A stretch of 64,000 nucleotides of DNA from Smallanthus sonchifolius (lineage: Eukaryota > Streptophyta > Magnoliopsida > Asterales > Asteraceae): assembly GCA_023525975.1 (NCBI GenBank), contig CM042042.1, forward strand, positions 6,455,501-6,519,500, given 5' to 3'. How positions within the stretch are numbered: position 1 is the first letter of the stretch; every line of letters starts with the position of its first letter. A model generated the notes under the pieces. That model was not told the DNA's origin. It saw only the letters and a list, made by a program, of their open reading frames with translations, and made no database searches. The translations under genes and the position numbers were made by a program. This document shows positions 45,521-57,739 of the stretch, piece after piece.

Positions 45521-46935
45521 AAGAAAATAATCGATGTGTGTTTGTTTCATGGAATGTTTTAAAATTGGAATTTAAAGGTTTCATTTGAAAATCTATAATG
45601 TGTTTGGTTGATACATTTGTTAATGGAATTGTAATGTAATGTAAAGTACCAAAAATAACCAAACTAAAATTAACAAAATATTAAACAAAGATCCAAACTC
45701 AATTATCTTAAAAAATGTTTTAAATAAACGAAAAGGGCTAGGTTTATTATGCAAAATCATAAACATTCTTGAGGTTTCTTTGAAATGTTTAAGAATTGTG
45801 AATACCATCAACCGAAGGATTTAGTGGATTTAATTCTAATTCTAATTTCTTTTCTTAGTCAACCAAACATGCAAATGATGGCAATTAAATTCCAATTCCA
45901 ATAATTACCGCCAACCAAACAACCCCTCAGCGTTTCATGTGTACATTTTTTAACCCGTTTGATTAAAGAAGTCATGTTTGAGTTGGCAAATTTAAGATTT
46001 TGGTAAGACGTACAAGATGGACATGTTTTTTATTTCATGCTCTATTTTTACTAGTGTTTAACTCATTTAATTAAAGAGCTTTTTATCATGCTCTATTTTG
46101 AGTTCAAATAGGTTATTTATGAAAAAAAAAATTGTAAAGATTTTGGAGAATAATATGGTAAAAGTTGTTTTTGGATGTAATTCATATGTTCTTCTGTTGT
46201 CATTGATGTATTTTTTTTTCTAACATGTAATGATCTTAGCTTTTTAACCTTTTTGTGTTGCTCATTGGGATTTTTACTTGGATCTCTTAGGTGAAATATG
46301 GATTGTGTGAAGTTCTCACAAAAGATGAATCTCTTGTGCACACCCATGTTATAGAGAAAAATGCCTTTTATGTATGTGATGTTACTTGGAGTCTCTCTAG
46401 CAATAAAATGGCTTGTTTGTGGCACATTTCAACCCAAACTCATTTTGGTTAGAACCTGTTCTGACACAAACCAAGGTGACCATGTTCTGAAACGACCTAT
46501 CTATTTCAACCTGAACCTAGTATGACCCTTTACACGTCCCGTCCTGTCCCGACCCAGCCCACCCATTTTGCCAGAACTAACAAAAACATATATGAATGTT
46601 TACAACCTCTAGCCCTCCCTCCACAATTTCAACATAAATCTCAACCCACAATGGTCTGATTCGGTTCAAACCCATGTGCAGTTACAAGACCCCAATGGAA
46701 ATTAACCGTCAAGGACTCTGAAAGGTAGAGAATTTTCTCTACCAAAATGAATATATGGAATTCGGGAAAAACATTATATTCAAAACACAACTTATAAAAA
46801 AAATATTCACATAAATAGTACATAGGATAATATTAGCAAAATAAACAACCAAACTAACCAGACAGTTAAAACTGTCATACTCTTTTAGCAACTAGTGAAC
46901 ATGATTCTTGGCATGAGGGTGCAGGCAAGACCTTG
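45521..46935. other. Intergenic, no gene seen
   Basis: AT-rich. A region at about 45560-45920 begins and ends with GTTTGGTTGA/CAACCAAAC words and may be a decayed hAT element; no ORF with a known motif. Confidence 0.35.
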
Positions 46936-49034
46936 TCATTGTGGCAGGAAATAAGGATCTTCTTTATTCTGGTAAATCATAAATAACTGTTTTGAGTATT
47001 TAGTTGCAAGTTCCCTGCATAGTTTGATCCATTTTGAGTTATATCCGTTCAGTTCTTCCACTGTTTTGTTAAGATCACCCTTAGGATCTCCATCCGTGAG
47101 AAATTCAGCCAGCTCACTAGCCCTACAATAACATACATACATTTTAACAAAACTAATCACATAATGCAAGTGAACATCAGAATACACTAGTTTTGAACAA
47201 AATCATGCATACATACATTTTAACAAAATCAATTGCATAATGAAAGAGAACATCATAATACACTAGATTTTTTTTTTCAAGTAAATACCAAATATGGAAT
47301 CATGAATAGTGGATTGGTTCAGTTGGGACAAAGTTTAAAAAAAACATTAAATAGTAACCAAGTTTCAATGTTGTTCCACTAAAGTCACTCAATTTTTTTT
47401 CCAAACACAAAAATCACTCAAGTTTTAATAATTGATATTGTTCCATTGTTGTGAAACTTTTCACATATGGTTAAACCAAGTGACCTACATGGAACAAATA
47501 TGAAATTTGGTTATCATTTAGTGACTTTTTTTCACATTTACCTATTGTTTATTTCAGACTAAATTTGAAAAGAATAATCACTAAATAGTAAACATGTTTC
47601 GTAATAGTTCCATTTAGGTCACTTAGTTTTAACCATTTTTTTAAATTTACAACATTATAACAATACTGAAACTTGAGTGGTTTTATAGTCAAGGAAAAGT
47701 CTGAGCGACTTTAGTGGAACTGTGAAGAAACTTGGTTACTATTAGATGACATATTCATAACATTCTCACCTAGGTGCATCAGGTTGGCTAAACCCTTGCT
47801 CATTTTGATGTATTGTTTCTTTAGATGCTTTCTCATCAGCAGTTTGTTGCCTATAAAGAGCACAAACAGCCCTCATACATAATCCGAGATCTTTCCCGAA
47901 ATCAGATAACATATCTCCCTCCAGATCCCACTTTAAATTCAAAACCTTTTTCCTGCCAATCTTCCCCAAAGTTTCTTTATATTCATTTAACACGTCTTCT
48001 GATTCATCAGCACTATCACCACTTTCAGAATCACAACTAGAAGCACTTTCAACGATAAATCCACTCAAGCTTTCACCTTCACTCTCTGATTCATCTACAC
48101 CATCATTATCTTCCTCTTCCTCACTTGAACCAACCATTTTATTCAAGTCAATGCTTTCATCTTGTTTGTTTTTGGATTCTATTTTTCTCAGCCTCTTTAG
48201 GTACCTCCTACTTACATTTTCTTTAACTTCTTCCTCTGAATCTGAATCTGTCCTAACCCTAGAGCTATGTTGTGTCTTGAGTGTGCAAATTGGAGCATTG
48301 TCATCATAACTGTTTTCATCATCACTAATAAAGACTCTGGCAGCCCGTTTTCTTTTAGCGCTTCCAGCATGCGGTGTATGAAATTCAAAGTCCTCAATAT
48401 GCTCTTCATCAATATTATCTAGATTAGCATTTTGGAGGTTATTCTTGAAAGAACATTGACTTTTAGCCGAGTCATCACACTTGCTTGAATCAGAAATGTT
48501 TTTAAATTTCCGAATCTCGTTATAACTTACATCCTCATCACTAATATCTATAATACCATGAAAAGGGGATTGACCAACACCTGGAGTAGACGGGGCCATC
48601 TTCTTATTGGGGCACCCGTCTTCCTCAAATGGAAATCGTTCTTTAGATCCCTTTGAGACCACATTCATATCCTCTTTGACTTTCTCATTCATACTGTTTA
48701 TGTTTGACTCCAATTCTTTAACCTTCTCCTTCCAAAAACATAGGTCGGTTTCAGCCTTCGTTTTCTCACATTCCAAAACCTTGTTTTCAATCATCACCTC
48801 AAGAAGCTTTTCATTAGAACTTTCCATACAGGTTGAATCAACTACAACCTTTTGAATCATTTCAATCTTCCCCTCGAGTTCTTGGTTCTTTTTCTTCAAA
48901 TTACCAACCTCAATTTCCAACATCAAACACCTCATTTCATCTTTTTTGCTCTTTTCTTCCCATTCAAGGCATCTTTTTCTGAAATTCTCAAATTCATTAG
49001 CAAAATCTGTCTCAAAAGCCATCTTTTTCACCAA
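46936..49034 (-). CDS. Acidic coiled-coil protein, function unknown
   Basis: Two exons on the minus strand, 49034-47770 and 47122-46936, join in phase to 483 residues. ATG 49022 (MAFETDFANE) is an alternative start four codons in. Residues about 5-120 form a coiled coil (KCLEWEEKSKKDEMRCLMLE-like heptads); the middle is very acidic and Ser-rich with basic nuclear-localisation-like SAKRKRAARVF and SRRYLKRLRKIESK. The C-terminal block (KWDLEGDML, LCMRAVCALYRQQT, then ELAEFLTDGDPKGDL and KQLFMIYQNKEDPYF) spans the splice and looks conserved in plants, but I cannot name the family. Likely nuclear, by composition. A probable 5' UTR intron lies at 49056-49398 (GTAAGT...AG). The coding intron holds a MITE. 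Confidence 0.8.
47131..47266. repeat. Tandem duplication of ~76 bp next to a splice acceptor
   Basis: ACATACATACATTTTAACAA ... CACTAG occurs at 47131-47190 and again at 47208-47266 with several differences. It sits in the intron, starting about 8 bp from the acceptor of exon 2 of the 46936-49034 gene. Confidence 0.65.
47345..47755. mobile_element. Long-TIR MITE in an intron (family X, copy 2)
   Basis: AAATAGTAACCAAGTTTC and GTTCCACTAAAGTCACTCAA at the left are mirrored at the right by GACTTTAGTGGAAC and AAACTTGGTTACTATT. The CACTCAAGTTT inner block pairs with AAACTTGAGTG. It lies wholly in the intron of the coiled-coil gene and shares end words with 21105-21580. Confidence 0.65.
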
Positions 49035-49904
49035 TCCAAACTTTCTACAAGGTTCCTATCAACATCAAAAATCAGAATCACCACATTACAATAAACCCTA
49101 GGTTCAAAAATTGACAAAAACATAACCAGTAAACAATTAAACAGAATTGAACGATTTAACAAACTACAAAAGTAGCCCTAACAGAAATCCTAGATACTCA
49201 AACAAAAAGAATTACAAATGATAACTTAAATAGTTGTAAGAATCAAACAAAACATGATTTCATTTGCAAGAAGTTTAACGATATTGTCAACCGATTGAAC
49301 TACAACATTAAGGCGTGAAAAGTTTCTTAAAACGGTTAATAAACAGAAATTGAAGAAATTACGAGAACCAAATCGTAAACGGTAGTGTGAGAACTTACGA
49401 AGAAATTGAAGATTGTATCGGTCGTACAAGTAGCGGATCTATGTTGAAGGGTTAATAGTGAAATTGATAGGTAAAATCTCATCGACTTTTTTTCAATTTT
49501 CAAGTGAGATCGAAGAAGTTGAGGGACACTCTACAACAATAATATAATTTTTATCCCTTAAAAAAGTCCAAAACTTTCATTTTATTCCTCAATTTTACTT
49601 TTACGTTTTATCTCCTAAGGTGCCGACCCCCTACCAGAGTTAAAATGTTGGCTTTTGCGGGTATATGTACCCGAGTATATTTAAGGTTGGAAGCTTTTAC
49701 GGGTATATTTAAGGTATTAGGGTTGTGCCTCCAACACTTAAAGGCATTAGGGTAGCGTTTGGGTAAAAGTGAGGTGACACACCCTCATTGGATGGTTTTG
49801 TTAGGATACTTTTTTTATGAGGGTTGTGCCCCCTTCACCCTTAACAAAATTGTGCGGACGTATCGTCGTATTTTGTTATTCGCTACATGCACGTGATAAC
49901 ATTA

Positions 49905-50018
49905 AGGATATTTTTGATTTTATTAATATCACCTTTTACCTATTTGCCAATAATATTCTCAGTTGAGATTATTATTAGACAATAGGTAAAAGGTGAGATT
50001 AATAAAATCCAATAATCC
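49905..50018. mobile_element. 114-bp hAT-type MITE
   Basis: Nearly the whole element is an inverted repeat: TTTTATTAATATCACCTTTT and CCTATTTG pair with CAATAGG and AAAAGGTGAGATTAATAAAA. It is flanked by 8-bp duplications TAACATTA (49897-49904 and 50019-50026). Confidence 0.75.
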
Positions 50019-50339
50019 TAACATTAATTGTTTTATTTTTTTATATAAAGTTTTGATCATAAATGTTTTCGTCTAAGTCTCGAGATGACCTTATTTATCT
50101 GTTGGAGTAAATTTAAAAGATTGAAATAGGGTCAAATACAAAAGAAAAGCCTGTTAGTAAGTAAAATATTGTAAAAAAATATTAAAGCTGATCATTCAAT
50201 GGTTTGCAACATATCATCATAATTAAAAGGAAGGAGAAAAGTAATAAACCTGTGGTAGGGTAGATGAGCATGGTTGATGATGGAGAGGGGAAATAAAAGG
50301 GAAAGGGGGAAAAGCAAATCAGTTGTACCAGATGTCTAG

Positions 50340-50427
50340 GGTAGGGGGTCAGGGGTGTAGCGGTAAGAGGAGAGTACCTCATCCAACACATAAAAAAATA
50401 GAATAAAAATTTGTCGACCAAAAAAAA
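50340..50427 (+). mobile_element. Short poly(A) retroposon
   Basis: 88 bp ending in eight A, flanked by 19-bp duplications AGTTGTACCAGATGTCTAG (50321-50339) and AGTTGTACCAAATGCCTAG (50428-50446), two mismatches. The body contains GTGTAGCGGTAAGAGG, which resembles a pol III A box; no B box is seen, so it may be a truncated SINE. Confidence 0.65.
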
Positions 50428-50446
50428 AGTTGTACCAAATGCCTAG

Positions 50447-51069
50447 AAGCTTGTACCGTTTGTGAACAGTAGTATCTGAGAGAGCATCTTTTTGCAAAAT
50501 GTTAGTTAGGTAATTAGTATATATTAAGTATCATTACAAAAGTATTTATAAACTCATGATCTATTTTGGAATCAATACTGAAATTATTAAATATTCACAC
50601 CTATTTTGCTTTAATATTATTTTAACATTATTCCTAACGTTTATGCTTCGACCTATTTTTTATCCGAATCGTTTTGACGTAACCTATATTTCGTCACCAC
50701 CTACGAAAAATTATTGTATCCGCCATTGGATGTTATTATGGACTGAAGTCATTGTAAGGTATGTGACTTGACTTGTCTCATATCGGTTTTATGGGCAACA
50801 AATATGGGTTTTATAGACCAAATGAGCCCCGTCACCCACAAGACTAGTATTTAAAGGTGAGTTCTTATGTTTGGATTGTAATAGATAGATGTATATAAAT
50901 TTATTTCACCCAATAAATCAAACTACAATTACACTCAACTTGTAAAAATTCAAATCATCTCACATGATCGATTGTGCTCAAGCCATGATTCCAAGTTCCA
51001 ACGTGCAAGTTTTGTAAACACATCACCAATTGAATATGCAAGGTTTAAAGTTTCAAAATTGTAATCATC
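50447..51069. other. Intergenic, no gene seen
   Basis: No gene. A fragment at about 50640-50735 (ATCCGCCATTGG) resembles one end of the CAGTGGCGGAT-type elements. Confidence 0.35.
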
Positions 51070-51085
51070 ATGCTCAAACTCTTTT

Positions 51086-51297
51086 TTTTAACGGTAACAT
51101 CTAGATATTCTAGGATAATTGGGTTTTCACGGGGCAATACCTAAAACATTCAGGACATCCAACCATAGGAGGAACCCCCAACTAGGTAAACCCTCTGACC
51201 TGACCACATACCCTTTTTTTGCTATGGCCAGTATTCGAACCCAAGACCTCCACTATGGGAAGTCTTAAGGCTACCATTGCACCAGATGGTTAACGGT
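51086..51297 (-). mobile_element. tRNA-derived SINE (copy 3)
   Basis: Minus-strand copy of the family at 11308. It has an A box (TGGTGCAATGGTAG, about 51271-51284) and B box (GGGTTCGAATAC, 51231-51242), the family body and an A-rich tail. Exact 16-bp duplications ATGCTCAAACTCTTTT flank it at 51070-51085 and 51298-51313. It has the cleanest pol III boxes and so is probably the youngest of the three. Confidence 0.88.
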
Positions 51298-51933
51298 ATG
51301 CTCAAACTCTTTTAGTAGTATAAATGTACACAAAAGTGGTTGTATCAATTTAACACATAGGTTAATATATGTAAAATTTAGATATAATACCATTTTTATG
51401 CGATGATTATTTTATTGACCTTCTTACTTATCCTACAAGTAAAAACTGAATAGTTTATAATTTATGGAATTATTTTTTTTATTTTAATTTTTATGTTTTT
51501 TTTGTGTATTTGGATTAAAATCTGTTGGCAAATTGTGAGTTCTATTCAACCATCTGTAAGATTTTGGAAGTCATCGATGATGAAGCTGATTTTGGAAGAT
51601 AAAATGAAACCTCGAAGATCAATGATGATGAAACCGATTTAGGGTTGGAGAAAGAAATCGACAATAAGAGAGATTCTAGAATATTTTTTAGTTCGTTTGA
51701 TGCCACCAAATAACGTGTAGTTCGTACTAAACTCGGTTATGACATCGGGTCGAGTTGAAGACTCAAATCAACCTGAATGTCGGAATATTTTTAGTTTTAG
51801 AACTGACATGTTAACTAAGGGGCATTTCTGTGAATTCATAATCCACACAGTTAAAAACACTTGAACAAAAACCCTAAAACCTCATCATTTTGGGGCCAAT
51901 CGAGAAACTGAAAAATCCTAGAAGCTTGATTCG

Positions 51934-54809
51934 ATGGAGAAATCAGTGGCGACGTTAGATAAAGGCACGATTTGTTCTTCATGGAACTACTGTGGCCAGA
52001 GATTAGCTACTGGTTTGATCGATGGAACAATATCCATCTTCGACACTAGTGATCCCGCTTCTTCCTCCTTCACCTCCACTTTCAAATTCAAGGTTTTCAT
52101 TTCGATCTCCTCTTCTATATCCTCAATTATCAAGAGTTATTCGTTCGATTATCGAAGATTATATTGCTTGTTTAGTCAAACAATTACGCATTTCAGTTTT
52201 TCACCGATTTTTATTGCCAATTGTTTCTGTTCATATGTTACCAGTATTGAGATGACTACTAAATATTAATAACTCTAATTTTAGGTTAAAAATGGAAGTG
52301 TTACACAAATTGTGTGGGTTCCTCCAGAGTATGGTGATGCAATTGCATGTATATGTTCAGATGGAAGTTTGTCAATTTGGGAAGAGGTATCAGAAGGTAT
52401 GCAAAGTGTTTTCCTCTGTGTAGTACGACTGTATGCTGAACGAATGGCGAAATATATATAAATACACCGAAATTAGGATCTTGTAACCGATGGTTCGGAT
52501 CTTTTTACAGATTAGTTTGGTTGTTACTTACGGCTATCTAAGGAACTTGTTGTCTAAAACACCAGAATGTTCCACTCATTGGCTTTGCAGTTTGTATATG
52601 TATATATACAATGTTTAGGTCTTTGTTTTAGTTTTTAACAACCTATTGCTGATATGAGTTGCGATTGTATCTTTTCATTAATCTGCATAATTTTCAGTTA
52701 ATACCTAAGCATTAAGCACTATTTAGTATTTACGCAACACTTATCAGCCTTCTTTCTTACCTTATTGCATTAGACAGTGAGCCTGTTCAGTGGAAGCAAT
52801 GCACAAGCTTTGGGGGACCTTCGGAACAAGTTCTAGATGGTCAATTTGGGAACTCCATCTCAAGTTTGAAGTTGGTGAGTATTTAAGATTTGACGGTCGT
52901 TGGTTTAAGTTGGGTGCATGCCTTAAGTCTGAAGGCAGTAATTGTATTCGTGGTGATGTTAACATCAAGTATGAGATTTAACTAACAGTCTAAAATCTTT
53001 GTGTTGGCACCATTTTCTTTCCACGTTGAATATTCTCACAAAACGGAGTGGCGGTTTTGTGATTGAAAGTTAAATGAATAATAAGTCAGAAACTGAGAAG
53101 TAACGAGTCACCAATCTTTTTCTTCATTTGTTCAGTATTTGGATCAATGATGAATTCATCTTTTGCATAATATGTTACTATATAGGTATTGGTTCTTTTT
53201 TACTTTAAGTTGTATACAATACAGACTTCCACAATCTTCTCCCATGGTGTACTATTGCATTGACTTAGTAATCATTATTGTGTTTGTTGTACTTGATTTA
53301 ATTTATAATTAATGTATCTCCTAAATTCTTTAACTTATTAGATGTTGATGTTTCATTTGCAGACGATTGCTTATTCGAATGGTCTTGTTAAAGTGTACGA
53401 GATCTTAGATTCAATGGAACTGAAGGACTGGCAACTTCAGGTGACCATAATTTTGTTATGCTACAATGCTACATTGTTATGTTTAGTTATTTATCTCTGT
53501 TTCTTAGATCTTTTTTTTCTTTCTAGATTTTTCTCATGTTTCTCGCTCTTACAAATATGTTTCATCTTCTTTTTTTGGCTTCTAGGCTGAATTTCAGAAT
53601 GTTACAGATTCATTAACTAAATTTGGAAAGGCTTCTTGTTCACTTGCATCTATTTCTTGGAACCCACAAAGAAGTGAAACCCTTCCTGCAAGTTTTGTGT
53701 TGGGTTTCAACTCAGACACTCCAGAATTAAATTCTCCCAAGGTATGCCACCGTTAGATTCACATCCTTGCATAGTATTCAAACCAAACAAACAAACAAAC
53801 ATACCCACCAAAATCCCACTCGTGCAGTAGGGTATGGGATGGTGAGAAGAGGGCAAACCTTACCAGTATCCCATAGGCTAAAGAGGTTGCTCCCAGAGAG
53901 ATCCCTGGCTCAAAACTTTTTAGTGCTCAATCAAGAATAATTTTCTTTATATTATACTCTATGCGCTAAAACATTCTTTTTCTTTTTTGGTTATCTTGGT
54001 CTTGCCTAAACGTCTTAAAAAAATATAGTTTATGTTTAATGGCATGAGTTCTAGTCCAACATTTTCCAGGTATAGAAATTGATTACCAGATGATTCTACA
54101 AAAAAAGATTTCTTGAAAGAAAAACATGATGATCACTTATGTCTCTAATTGGTTATGTTCTATCAGGTATGGGAATTTGATCAAGATCATCAAAGATGGT
54201 TTCCAGTTGCAGAACTAGCAGAGCTGGGTGACAAGGGTGATCCTGTATATGCTTTGGCGTGGGCTCCAAACATTGGAAGGTAAAATGACAACATTTTGGT
54301 GTGTGTATACACACACATAGACTATTTTTAGAATTAACTTTTACTAATTTAATTGATTTTGCTGTATATTTAAACAAAAAGATCTTTAATAGTGGTTATT
54401 AGCTGGTGATTATTAATCCTGTACCGACTTCAGGCCATATGAGTTGATAGCTGCTGCCACGTCCAATGGAATTTCAATATGGCAAATGGCATCGAACCCT
54501 GACCCTATTGGAAGGCTTTCAGTTGAGAAAGTTGCCATGTTTCCTTCCCATGACAATGAGGTATATCTTCTTTTAGCATTTGGTGCATAATATTTATATG
54601 ATTTGATTACTAATTGTATGTATTCTCGTTTTGGATTTTGTGTAGATTCACTTTTTTTTTCCTTCTGTGTTGAGTAGGTGTGGCAGATGGAGTGGGATAT
54701 GAGTGGAATGACACTAGCAACTTCTGGGACTGATGGGAGGGTGAGATTGTGGCAGTCAAACCTTAATGGAAACTGGCATGAACAAGCAGTCATAGAACCT
54801 GCAACATAA
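51934..54809 (+). CDS. SEH1: Nucleoporin SEH1
   Basis: Eight exons: 51934-52092, 52285-52396, 52774-52874, 53363-53440, 53586-53741, 54167-54279, 54434-54560 and 54678-54809. All joins are GT-AG and in phase, giving 325 residues, close to Arabidopsis SEH1 (about 326, from memory). WD-repeat phrases include GTICSSWNYCGQRLATGLID, CICSDGSLSIWEE, PVYALAWAPNIGRPYELIAA and WQMEWDMSGMTLATSGTDGR followed by VRLWQSNLNGNWHEQA. SEH1 is a beta-propeller of the Nup107-160 (Y) complex of the nuclear pore and also belongs to the GATOR2-like SEA complex (family knowledge). ATG 51934 (MEKSVATLDKG) matches the family start. No damage. Confidence 0.95.
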
Positions 54810-55670
54810 ACATGCTTCATGAGTTCATGTTTAACCTAATATGAATGTACCAATTGCAGACACATGTATTCATCATTAAAAATTGATATAATATATATTA
54901 TTTCTAGATGTTCCGTCTTAAATCTTTCACTTTGATTTGTTCAAGCACGGTTTGGATGCTTCTATTGGTAGAAACATTGTATTGATGCTAGTAAGCCACT
55001 ACTAACCCTGGTACTGCAAAATTTATTGCTACATGTTTCATGTTGGTGTTACCTATGCCTATAATAATCATATATATCAGATGAAAAAACCCGAGTTACT
55101 AAATGGGAAATTTGGGCTAAGATCTTGCGGATCAGCAAGGAACACCAGCTGAAGCAGCGGTTGATATTCTTCCTGACAGATTCATGGCATATGACCTGTA
55201 AGTGTTCCACATATTAGTGTCCACACAAAAATGACATCACACTCTGGTACTTGTATCTTCTTAAAGTATGCAAACTGGTCCACCCGGCTGGTCCGGTTTT
55301 CTCAGTCTTTGGTATTTTTTTTAAAGTATAAAATTTGTTTTAAATTTATTTTCTAATTTATATATAAATTGGTATAGTAAAAGAAAGATACTTTTATTAG
55401 TGTAGAGGGTCCAAACAGAAATGGGTCCCACAATCATTCTTGTGATCTTACCTGGAAAATTTAGCACCAAAACTGTTTTTCTGTCCATACTTCATATGAC
55501 ACAAGTCAAGAAAAAAAGATTACAGCTTTGTACCACACATAATGCATGGCATGGCGTACAAGCTCTAATCCAGAGAGACATATACCTCTTTTTGGAATAC
55601 AACTTTCTGGTTTTGTTTGTTGATTGAAGACCCATTATGTGGGCTGTTATTGACTCTGGCTGCTGAGCAT
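54810..55670. other. SEH1 3' flank and intergenic DNA
   Basis: The 3' UTR of SEH1 begins here. Nothing else is recognised; a short open stretch at about 55090-55190 followed by GTAAGT was considered but matches no family. Confidence 0.4.
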
Positions 55671-56136
55671 AGGTGGAGTGTTTAATATTTGGTTTCAACC
55701 CGATTAAACCGATAACCGAAACCGTTTTAAACCAAACCGAATTACATATTTGGTTATTGGTTTGGTTTAGGTTTCAAGATATTGAATTCGGTTTGAACCG
55801 GAAAACCCGAATTGGGTTATACCACTATTTTAATCCATATTTTATTGTTAACCCAATTCATTTATATCAATAACCAATACCCGTATATGAATTATAAATC
55901 ATTATTTGATGAAGGTATGTTTTTGTTTAGATTTTCCTGTTGTTTAAACCGAATAAGTTATGGCTACCCAAAAGAAAAAAAAAACTTTTTTTTGGCTAAT
56001 TCGGTTTGTTAGGTTCAAACCGAGTTACAATGTAGTTTTAGGTTCGGATTAGGTTTCCTCGAATATGGTTCGGTTCGGATTGTGGTTTCAATAAAAAAAA
56101 GTTCCAACCCGCAACCGACCCGATGAACACCCCTAG
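55671..56136. mobile_element. ACCGAAACCG-rich hAT-type relic
   Basis: The left part has GATTAAACCGATAACCG and GGTTTCAACCCG; the right part has CCAACCCGCAACCGACCCG and ends GATGAACACCCCTAG. Ends GGTGGAGTGTTTAA and, inward from the right, GGGGTGTTCATC resemble each other weakly. Confidence 0.4.
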
Positions 56137-56405
56137 GTAGTGGCGGTCTTTGACCACCAGAGTGACCCCAGTTGACTACGAACAGAGCTGTCATATAATG
56201 ATATGATATCCTGTATCAAAACTTGTTCTGTTTCAGGGTAAGATTCTGAACTTAAGATGGACTTTAGCTGCTTGGCTTGTTCCATTGATAATACAATTAT
56301 AGAAAGCACTAGTGTCCATGTTTTGTTGTGTACAAGTTAAGATGCAGGGTGTACAAGTCAAGTGGGTTTGGGTTTGAAAAGTCAAGGGTGGTTCTTCATG
56401 AGATG

Positions 56406-56932
56406 CAATGTTTTTAAACCCGGACCGGCCGGTCGGACCGGGAACCGTGACCTCCACCGGTCCGGTTACATGCTCTGAGACCGTTTGCTGGTTGAACCGG
56501 GCGGTCCAAGCGATTCAGCGGTCGGACCGTGAACCGCGAACCGGTGGTCGAACCGGGTAGTTTTATTTTTTTTTTACTATTTTTTTTATCTTTTTTATCC
56601 TATATTCCTCCTACTTACTTTTATTTACAATTTTAACCCAATTTGACTCTTTCCTTTTAACTTATACGCTGTCACAGGTCCTTCAAAACCCTAATCAAAA
56701 TTAAAATTGAAGATTCAAAAGAATTAAAATTCCTACAGACCTACAACCCTCGTCCTTAACTCAAAATTGTTTAAATGGTTGTATATGTAGTATTTGGAAT
56801 TTTTTTATATTTTTCTATATATTTTTATGAATATTTATATTATTTATTGCGTCATCCGGTTCTTGAATCCGGTCCGACCATAGAACCTTTAAGACGTCCG
56901 ATTCGTTGTCCGGTCCGGTTCTGAAAACATTG
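56406..56932. mobile_element. hAT-type element, CCGGACCGG family
   Basis: 527 bp. Ends CAATGTTTTTAAACCCGGAC and GTCCGGTTCTGAAAACATTG are imperfect inverted repeats. Flanking 8-bp duplications are ATGAGATG (56398-56405) and ATGAGATA (56933-56940). Rich in CCGGTCCGG/GGACCGG words at both ends, AT-rich in the middle, no transposase. Confidence 0.75.
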
Positions 56933-56940
56933 ATGAGATA

Positions 56941-57739
56941 GGAAGGTGAGATGGTAATGTGCTGATATGCTTTAGAAGCTAAGAATGGGGCCTTTTGACT
57001 TTTGAGCATTTTAAATTGGGAGGATGTCAAAGGTGGACCAATTCAAATGGGACTTGTCACTGCTCCTTTTGCGGCTGACCAATTCAAATCTCGTTTATTA
57101 ACTAATTAACCCTCTTTAGTTTAAGAAATTAACACCACCCACAACTTTAACATCTAGAACTCATGTGTGAATTGCAAGAGGTTTTAAAAGATGAACATAA
57201 TTTAGAGATACAAATACAAATGAATCTTAGTACAACAAGAATACTCTAAGAGCATTCACAGCCGGTTTGATATATGTTTGTGAGTAGATTTTGTATATAT
57301 ATATATTAAGGAGTCGTTTAAAGTGGTTGTGAGTGGAGGAGAGAGAATGTATCAATTTTTTGTATATTTGTAAAAACACTGTTATCTGTATAAATTTTTT
57401 AATATTATTTAAAAGTGGTTGTAAGTGTGAGAGAGAGAAAAAGTAAACGAAGAGAGAAAATGTAATGATTTTTAGTGTGATATAAAGGATAAGGATAAAG
57501 AATGAGTTGTGAATGCTTTAAGTAATATATACCTAGATTGGATAACTCCAACTCAAATTTTTAGTTAATGCATAAGTTTATAATTTTAAAAATTAAGAAA
57601 ATTTTAAAGAAAATAAAGAAAATTATGCTAGCTCAAAAGTCAAAAATAAAAAAATTGTAATCATTATTTATCTCTTATTTAAATCTTTTGACAAGGTGAC
57701 AAGCTCTATCACTCGCATTTAAGATTTTTTATGTTATTT
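56941..57739. other. Intergenic, no gene seen
   Basis: AT-rich. Short GAGTGGTTGTGAGTG and GAGAGAGAAA repeats at about 57320-57460 suggest a small tandem or MITE-like relic. Confidence 0.35.

Noticed and set aside
50182..50421. Minus-strand 79-residue hydrophobic ORF
   Set aside because: It runs through the 88-bp retroposon and has no conserved motif.
55090..55193. Possible exon after SEH1
   Set aside because: A donor-like GTAAGT follows, but the translation matches nothing and no acceptor-linked partner was found.
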